This document shows positions 60,015 through 64,000 of a stretch of DNA of 64,000 nucleotides, in pieces. The stretch's first letter is position 1; every line of letters starts with the position of its first letter. This DNA comes from JAUILA01 sp050289805 (lineage in GTDB: Bacteria; Bacteroidota; Bacteroidia; Cytophagales; Cyclobacteriaceae). A model generated the notes under the pieces. That model ran no database searches. It was not told the origin of the DNA and saw only the letters and a list, made by a program, of their open reading frames with translations. Location of the stretch: positions 66,486 to 130,485 of the forward strand of contig JBNKGL010000009.1 of assembly GCA_050289805.1 (NCBI GenBank). The letters are read 5' to 3'. A program made the position numbers and the translations under genes.

Positions 60015-63000
60015 ATGAGGCTATTTCCTATCAGATCAATTCTCTGGCCCCTGGGCTGTTTCTGTCTGCTTCTGACAAGCTGTGGTCCGGATATTCCTGA
60101 GACAGTGGAATCTACCTTCGCAACACTGCCGGAAACCATCGATTTCAACCTTGATGTGAAACCGATATTATCCGACCGCTGCTACCACTGCCACGGCCCT
60201 GATAAAAACAAACGCAAGGGAAATTTACGCCTGGATACCCGTGAAGGCCTCTTCACAGCCCTGGAAAATGGAAAAAAAGCAATCGTTCCCGGAAGTCTTT
60301 CCAAAAGTGCAGCGATAAACCGCATCCTGCATTCGGACCCTGAAAGCGTCATGCCTCCCCCGGAATCAAACCGGTATCTTTCTGACAGGGAAAAAGCAAT
60401 CCTCATCAAATGGGTTGAGAGTGGCGCCGAATGGAAAGAACACTGGGCTTACATTCCACCGGAAAAATCAGATCTTCCGAAAAAAATGAACGATTGGAAT
60501 GTTCATAATGAAATTGATCTTTTCATACAGGACAAGCTTCCGTTACGTAACCTTGAACCCTCCCAGGAAGCAGACAGGGAACGGCTGTTGAGAAGAGTTA
60601 CGCTGGACCTCACAGGGCTACCGCCTACGATTGAGGAACAGGACGCATTCCTGGCTGATACAGATGAAAATGCATATGAAAAAGTGGTCGACAGACTACT
60701 GGCTTCCGATGCGTACGCCGAGCGGCTGACACTGGAATGGCTCGATGTGGCACGCTATGCTGACTCCCATGGATTCCATGCAGACGGGGAACGATCCATG
60801 TGGCCCTGGCGTGACTGGGTTATCGACGCATTCAAAAAGAATATGCCTTATGATGAATTTGTTACAGAACAGCTTGCAGGTGATCTGATTCCTGATGCCA
60901 GCCGGGAGCAGGTGATTGCAACTGCGTTTAACCGAAACCATCCCATGACGGCCGAAGGGGGTGTTGTGGATGAAGAATTCAGGCTTGAATATGTGGCCAA
61001 CAGAACGAATACACTGGGTACCGCATTTCTCGGACTTACACTTGAATGTGCCCGCTGCCATGATCATAAATTCGACCCGATCACGCAGAAGGAATATTAC
61101 CAGGTTAGTGCCTTTTTCAACAACATGCGTGAACTTGGCATGACGGGGGATGATGGTGATTTTGGACCGATGCTTCCGCTCACCACCTCCAGAACCGACA
61201 GCATCATTGCCTACCTGGATAAAGAGATATTGAGCCTGGAATCCAGCCAATCTCCTGTTTCGGCCAAAACCGTGCAACGAAAACCTATTCTCCGGCAGCA
61301 ACTGGATAAGATCACCCCTACTGATTCCACCAAATTCATGGACCGCAACCCCAACGTGTATGCGCAGGGACCTTTGGAACTCATCGATGGTATCCATGGA
61401 AAGGCGGTATTATTCAATAACCAGGATGCCCGGCTTTACATCAATAAATTCGGACAGTTCGAGGCGTTTGAGCCTTTCACTGTAAGCGCGTGGGTACGTG
61501 CCGACAAGGAAACGGGAAAGACCAAAGTGATCATTGGAAATGCTGGTGAAAAGAACAATCTATGGCGGGGTTGGGATGTTTATCTTGACTCCACAAACCA
61601 TCTGAGTTTCAGACTCATCAATACCCTCCCACACAACATGATCCATGTGAGATCTGCAGATACCATTCAACTGGGGGAATGGACCCAGGTACTGGTATCC
61701 TATGACGGATCATTGAAAGCTGCGGGAGTCAAAATGGGTATTAACGGTAAACAGGTAAAAACCAATATTCTGTACGATCGTCTTTATAAAAACATCCTTC
61801 CAACGAACGTTTCCAGGACCCACGACAAGCGGGGCGTTGTTCTCGGCAAGAGTTACCGAAGCTTTACCGGAGACAACGGGATTTTGAAAGGTTCGATCGA
61901 TGAACTTGCAGTTTACGATTTTGCGGTCGACCCGGGAGAGTTTAAATCCATTTATGAATCTACCATGAATGGTTCTGTCGCTGAAGTAACCAGGAAAATT
62001 TCAGAAGAGGAACGAAAGCTTCAGGAACTACGCAAGAAAAAGATCTACACCCTGGATACCATACCCGAACTTATGGTCATGGAGGAAATGGAGGATCCGA
62101 GACCCACATTTATTCTGACCAGGGGTGAATATGACAAACCAACTGAAAAGGTAAGTCCGGCCACCATCGACAAGGTTCTTCCATTTGATGAGAACTATTC
62201 GCGGAACAGGCTCGGACTGAGTAAGTGGTTGTTTGACAGGAATAATCCGCTCACAGCCCGTGTGGCAGTAAACCGCTACTGGCAAATGATCTTCGGGCAG
62301 GGAATCGTTACAACGGTGAACGACTTCGGAAGCCAGGGGGCACTTCCCTCCCATCCTGAATTGCTGGACTGGCTTGCCGTGGATTTTATGGAAAACAACT
62401 GGGACCTGAAAGCGCTGCTGAAGAAGATGGTCATGAGTGCCACCTACCGGCAATCCAGCACGTTTACGCCTGAAAAGTACCAGGCGGATGCCGATAATAT
62501 ATGGCTTGCCCGAGGGCCCAGCTATCGACTGCAGGCTGAAATGATCAGGGATAATGCATTGGCTTCCAGTGGTTTATTGAACGATAAAGTTGGAGGCCCA
62601 AGCGCTAAGCCATATCAGCCTGACAGCCTCTGGATCGAGCTTGGTAACTTCTCTTATTTTCTATTGTATTATCATCAGGATCATGATGACCAGCAATACC
62701 GACGTAGCATGTACACCTTTATACGGCGTACATCACCGCCTCCGAATATGATCATATTTGATGCATCAAACCGGGAGGTCTGCACTGTTTCGAGGGAACG
62801 GACGAACACGCCGCTTCAAGCACTGGTACTATTGAATGACCAGCAATATGTGGAAGCAAGTAAGGCCCTTGCGCTGCGCATCAGTCAAATGTCTGAAAAC
62901 GATGTTGAAGAACAAATTGAAAACGGTTACCGGCTTGTATTATGCAGAAAGCCAAACCGTGATGAAATGAAAGTACTTATGGGGCTTTATGAAAGTGAAC

Positions 63001-63155
63001 TTAGGGAATTCCGGGAAGATAATACACGGGTTAAGGAATTGCTTGCTGTAGGTGATTTTGCCATTCCCGACAAGTGGCATAACCCGGAACTGGCGGCGTT
63101 AACGATGGTTTCCAATACCCTCTTTAATATGGATGAATCTTATATGAAACGATGA
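60015..63155 (+). CDS. DUF1549/DUF1553 (PSD1) protein with cytochrome and LamG-like domains
   Basis: A 1046-residue secreted lipoprotein (LLLTSCGPD lipobox). Near the N-terminus is a heme-binding C56-YH-C59-H60 motif of a planctomycete-type cytochrome (PSCyt1). DUF1549 follows (TLDLTGLPPTIEEQDAFL and LEWLDVARYADSHGFHAD, about residues 190-410). A LamG-like concanavalin domain lies around 480-640, and DUF1553 in the last third (NRYWQMIFGQGIVTTVNDFG, SRERTNTPLQALVLLND). I use the ATG at 60015 instead of a TTG four codons earlier. PSD1 genes usually neighbour DUF1501 genes, as here, and are linked to polysaccharide use, but the reaction is unproven. Confidence 0.9.
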   Translation: MRLFPIRSILWPLGCFCLLLTSCGPDIPETVESTFATLPETIDFNLDVKPILSDRCYHCHGPDKNKRKGNLRLDTREGLFTALENGKKAIVPGSLSKSAAINRILHSDPESVMPPPESNRYLSDREKAILIKWVESGAEWKEHWAYIPPEKSDLPKKMNDWNVHNEIDLFIQDKLPLRNLEPSQEADRERLLRRVTLDLTGLPPTIEEQDAFLADTDENAYEKVVDRLLASDAYAERLTLEWLDVARYADSHGFHADGERSMWPWRDWVIDAFKKNMPYDEFVTEQLAGDLIPDASREQVIATAFNRNHPMTAEGGVVDEEFRLEYVANRTNTLGTAFLGLTLECARCHDHKFDPITQKEYYQVSAFFNNMRELGMTGDDGDFGPMLPLTTSRTDSIIAYLDKEILSLESSQSPVSAKTVQRKPILRQQLDKITPTDSTKFMDRNPNVYAQGPLELIDGIHGKAVLFNNQDARLYINKFGQFEAFEPFTVSAWVRADKETGKTKVIIGNAGEKNNLWRGWDVYLDSTNHLSFRLINTLPHNMIHVRSADTIQLGEWTQVLVSYDGSLKAAGVKMGINGKQVKTNILYDRLYKNILPTNVSRTHDKRGVVLGKSYRSFTGDNGILKGSIDELAVYDFAVDPGEFKSIYESTMNGSVAEVTRKISEEERKLQELRKKKIYTLDTIPELMVMEEMEDPRPTFILTRGEYDKPTEKVSPATIDKVLPFDENYSRNRLGLSKWLFDRNNPLTARVAVNRYWQMIFGQGIVTTVNDFGSQGALPSHPELLDWLAVDFMENNWDLKALLKKMVMSATYRQSSTFTPEKYQADADNIWLARGPSYRLQAEMIRDNALASSGLLNDKVGGPSAKPYQPDSLWIELGNFSYFLLYYHQDHDDQQYRRSMYTFIRRTSPPPNMIIFDASNREVCTVSRERTNTPLQALVLLNDQQYVEASKALALRISQMSENDVEEQIENGYRLVLCRKPNRDEMKVLMGLYESELREFREDNTRVKELLAVGDFAIPDKWHNPELAALTMVSNTLFNMDESYMKR

Positions 63156-63158
63156 CAT

Positions 63159-64000
63159 ATGTGCCATAATCAAAACAGCAATTATAGCCGGCGGGATTTT
63201 CTAACCCGTACCTCACTGGGCCTGGGAGCACTATCGCTGGGCTCCCTGTTAAACGGATCAGGTGCATTTGGTAATTCATTGTTTCAGGACAATGCCCCTC
63301 CCCATTTTCCGGCACGTGTAAAACGGGTCGTCTATCTTTTCCAGAGCGGTGCGCCATCCCAGCTGGACCTCTTTGATTTCAAACCCCAACTCATCAAAAT
63401 GAACGGTGAGCAACTGCCCGAAAGCATACGAAAAGGGCAGCGTTTAACCAATATGACGGCTGGTCAGACTTCTTTTCCTTTAGTGGGATCCATTTTCGAT
63501 TTTAAACAACATGGCGAGAGCGGCGCCTGGATCAGTGATCTGATGCCTTATACAGCCCAGATCGCAGATGATCTCACGTTCATCAAGTCGATGTATACGG
63601 AAGCCATAAACCATGATCCGGCTGTCACATTCATACAAACGGGATCGCAGTTCCCCGGACGGCCTTCTATCGGATCCTGGGTAAACTACGGGCTGGGAAG
63701 CGATAATGAGAACCTGCCGGCCTTCGTGGTCCTTGTCACCAAGAATAAATTCGGACAGCCGTTATACTCCCGTCTTTGGGGTAATGGTTTCCTGCCTTCC
63801 GAATACCAGGGTGTGCAATTCCGGGCAGGAAAAAACCCGGTGCTTTACCTGAGCAATCCTCCCGGAGTCACGGAAAATGCGCGAAGACGGCAGCTGGATG
63901 CGTTGAATGAGGTTCAGCAAATTCAGTTTGATAAGGAAGGCGATCTGGAAATCCTCGCGCGTATGTCCCAATATGAAATGGCATATCGCATGCAAACATC
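63159..64000 (+). CDS. DUF1501 family protein (3' end outside window)
   Basis: At least 280 residues of a protein of the DUF1501 family, related to sulfatase/alkaline-phosphatase-like folds. It starts with a twin-arginine signal (YSRRDFLTRTSLGLGALSLG), so it is exported folded, possibly with a cofactor. VVYLFQSGAPSQLDLFDFKPQL and FIKSMYTEAINHDPAVTF are typical landmarks. The ATG is three bases after the PSD1 gene stop, so the two are one operon. The frame is open to the window edge. The partner role is known only from genomic association. Confidence 0.92.
   Translation, partial: MCHNQNSNYSRRDFLTRTSLGLGALSLGSLLNGSGAFGNSLFQDNAPPHFPARVKRVVYLFQSGAPSQLDLFDFKPQLIKMNGEQLPESIRKGQRLTNMTAGQTSFPLVGSIFDFKQHGESGAWISDLMPYTAQIADDLTFIKSMYTEAINHDPAVTFIQTGSQFPGRPSIGSWVNYGLGSDNENLPAFVVLVTKNKFGQPLYSRLWGNGFLPSEYQGVQFRAGKNPVLYLSNPPGVTENARRRQLDALNEVQQIQFDKEGDLEILARMSQYEMAYRMQT

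Noticed and set aside
1..64000. tRNA, rRNA, CRISPR arrays, riboswitches, insertion sequences
   Set aside because: No tRNA cloverleaf, rRNA-like stretch, repeat-spacer array, or transposase frame was seen on reading both strands, although a formal search was not possible.

Overview
The window looks like chromosomal DNA of a free-living member of the Bacteroidota, probably from a marine or environmental Cytophagia- or Flavobacteriia-like lineage. The genus cannot be fixed from sequence alone. The evidence is: several near-start matches to the Bacteroidota -7 promoter element TAnnTTTG; DUF6090 membrane proteins; an ABC-permease/M1-peptidase fusion; a YbiT-type ABC-F protein with a decayed second Walker A; and AT-rich starts with weak Shine-Dalgarno sequences. 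I see no tRNA, rRNA, CRISPR array, insertion sequence, integrase or phage gene. Gene density is high and most genes sit in tight operons with 4-14 base overlaps.

Layout. 1-4.2 kb: end of an ABC exporter ATPase and its permease fused to an M1 aminopeptidase. 4.3-5.9 kb: PhzF-like protein and M23 peptidase. 6.0-13.5 kb: response regulator, histidine kinase, and a CzcA/CusA-type heavy-metal RND pump with TolC and adaptor. 13.6-17.1 kb: lipoprotein, then an ECF sigma factor operon with anti-sigma-like and Spy-like proteins. 17.2-20.9 kb: HdeD-like protein, S9 peptidase, bestrophin. 21.2-25.5 kb: copper locus (HMA-AraC regulator, CopA-like ATPase, HMA chaperone) followed by a UBP-type zinc finger protein and DUF5996. 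25.6-31.0 kb: a second, HAE1-type RND tripartite pump.

31.1-38.7 kb is the most obscure part: a minus-strand run with three DUF6090 membrane proteins, each directly followed by a different partner (a nucleoside-hydrolase-like lipoprotein, a DUF5694 lipoprotein, a DUF1801 protein), plus small membrane proteins, an AHSA1/SRPBCC protein, two glyoxalase-fold proteins and two very small ORFs. 38.8-45 kb: secreted protein with a duplicated lamin-tail-like domain, ABC-F protein, DUF4112 protein, PLP enzyme. 45-49.3 kb: quinone oxidoreductase and a tricorn-like protease.

49.4-55.0 kb: TetR-ABC-HlyD-TolC export operon whose ABC protein has an altered ATPase site. 55.1-57.4 kb: universal stress protein diverging from an SbtA-SbtB bicarbonate transporter/PII-like pair. 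A 12-base sequence is shared between the TetR promoter and the SbtA/USP promoter. 57.5-64 kb: amidohydrolase, NTF2-like lipoprotein, and a DUF1549/DUF1553 (PSD1) plus DUF1501 pair that runs off the end of the window.

The dominant themes are envelope stress, metal homeostasis and export: two RND pumps, one ABC-HlyD-TolC exporter, three TolC proteins, one copper ATPase, and three kinds of regulator next to their targets (two-component, ECF sigma, and AraC/TetR).
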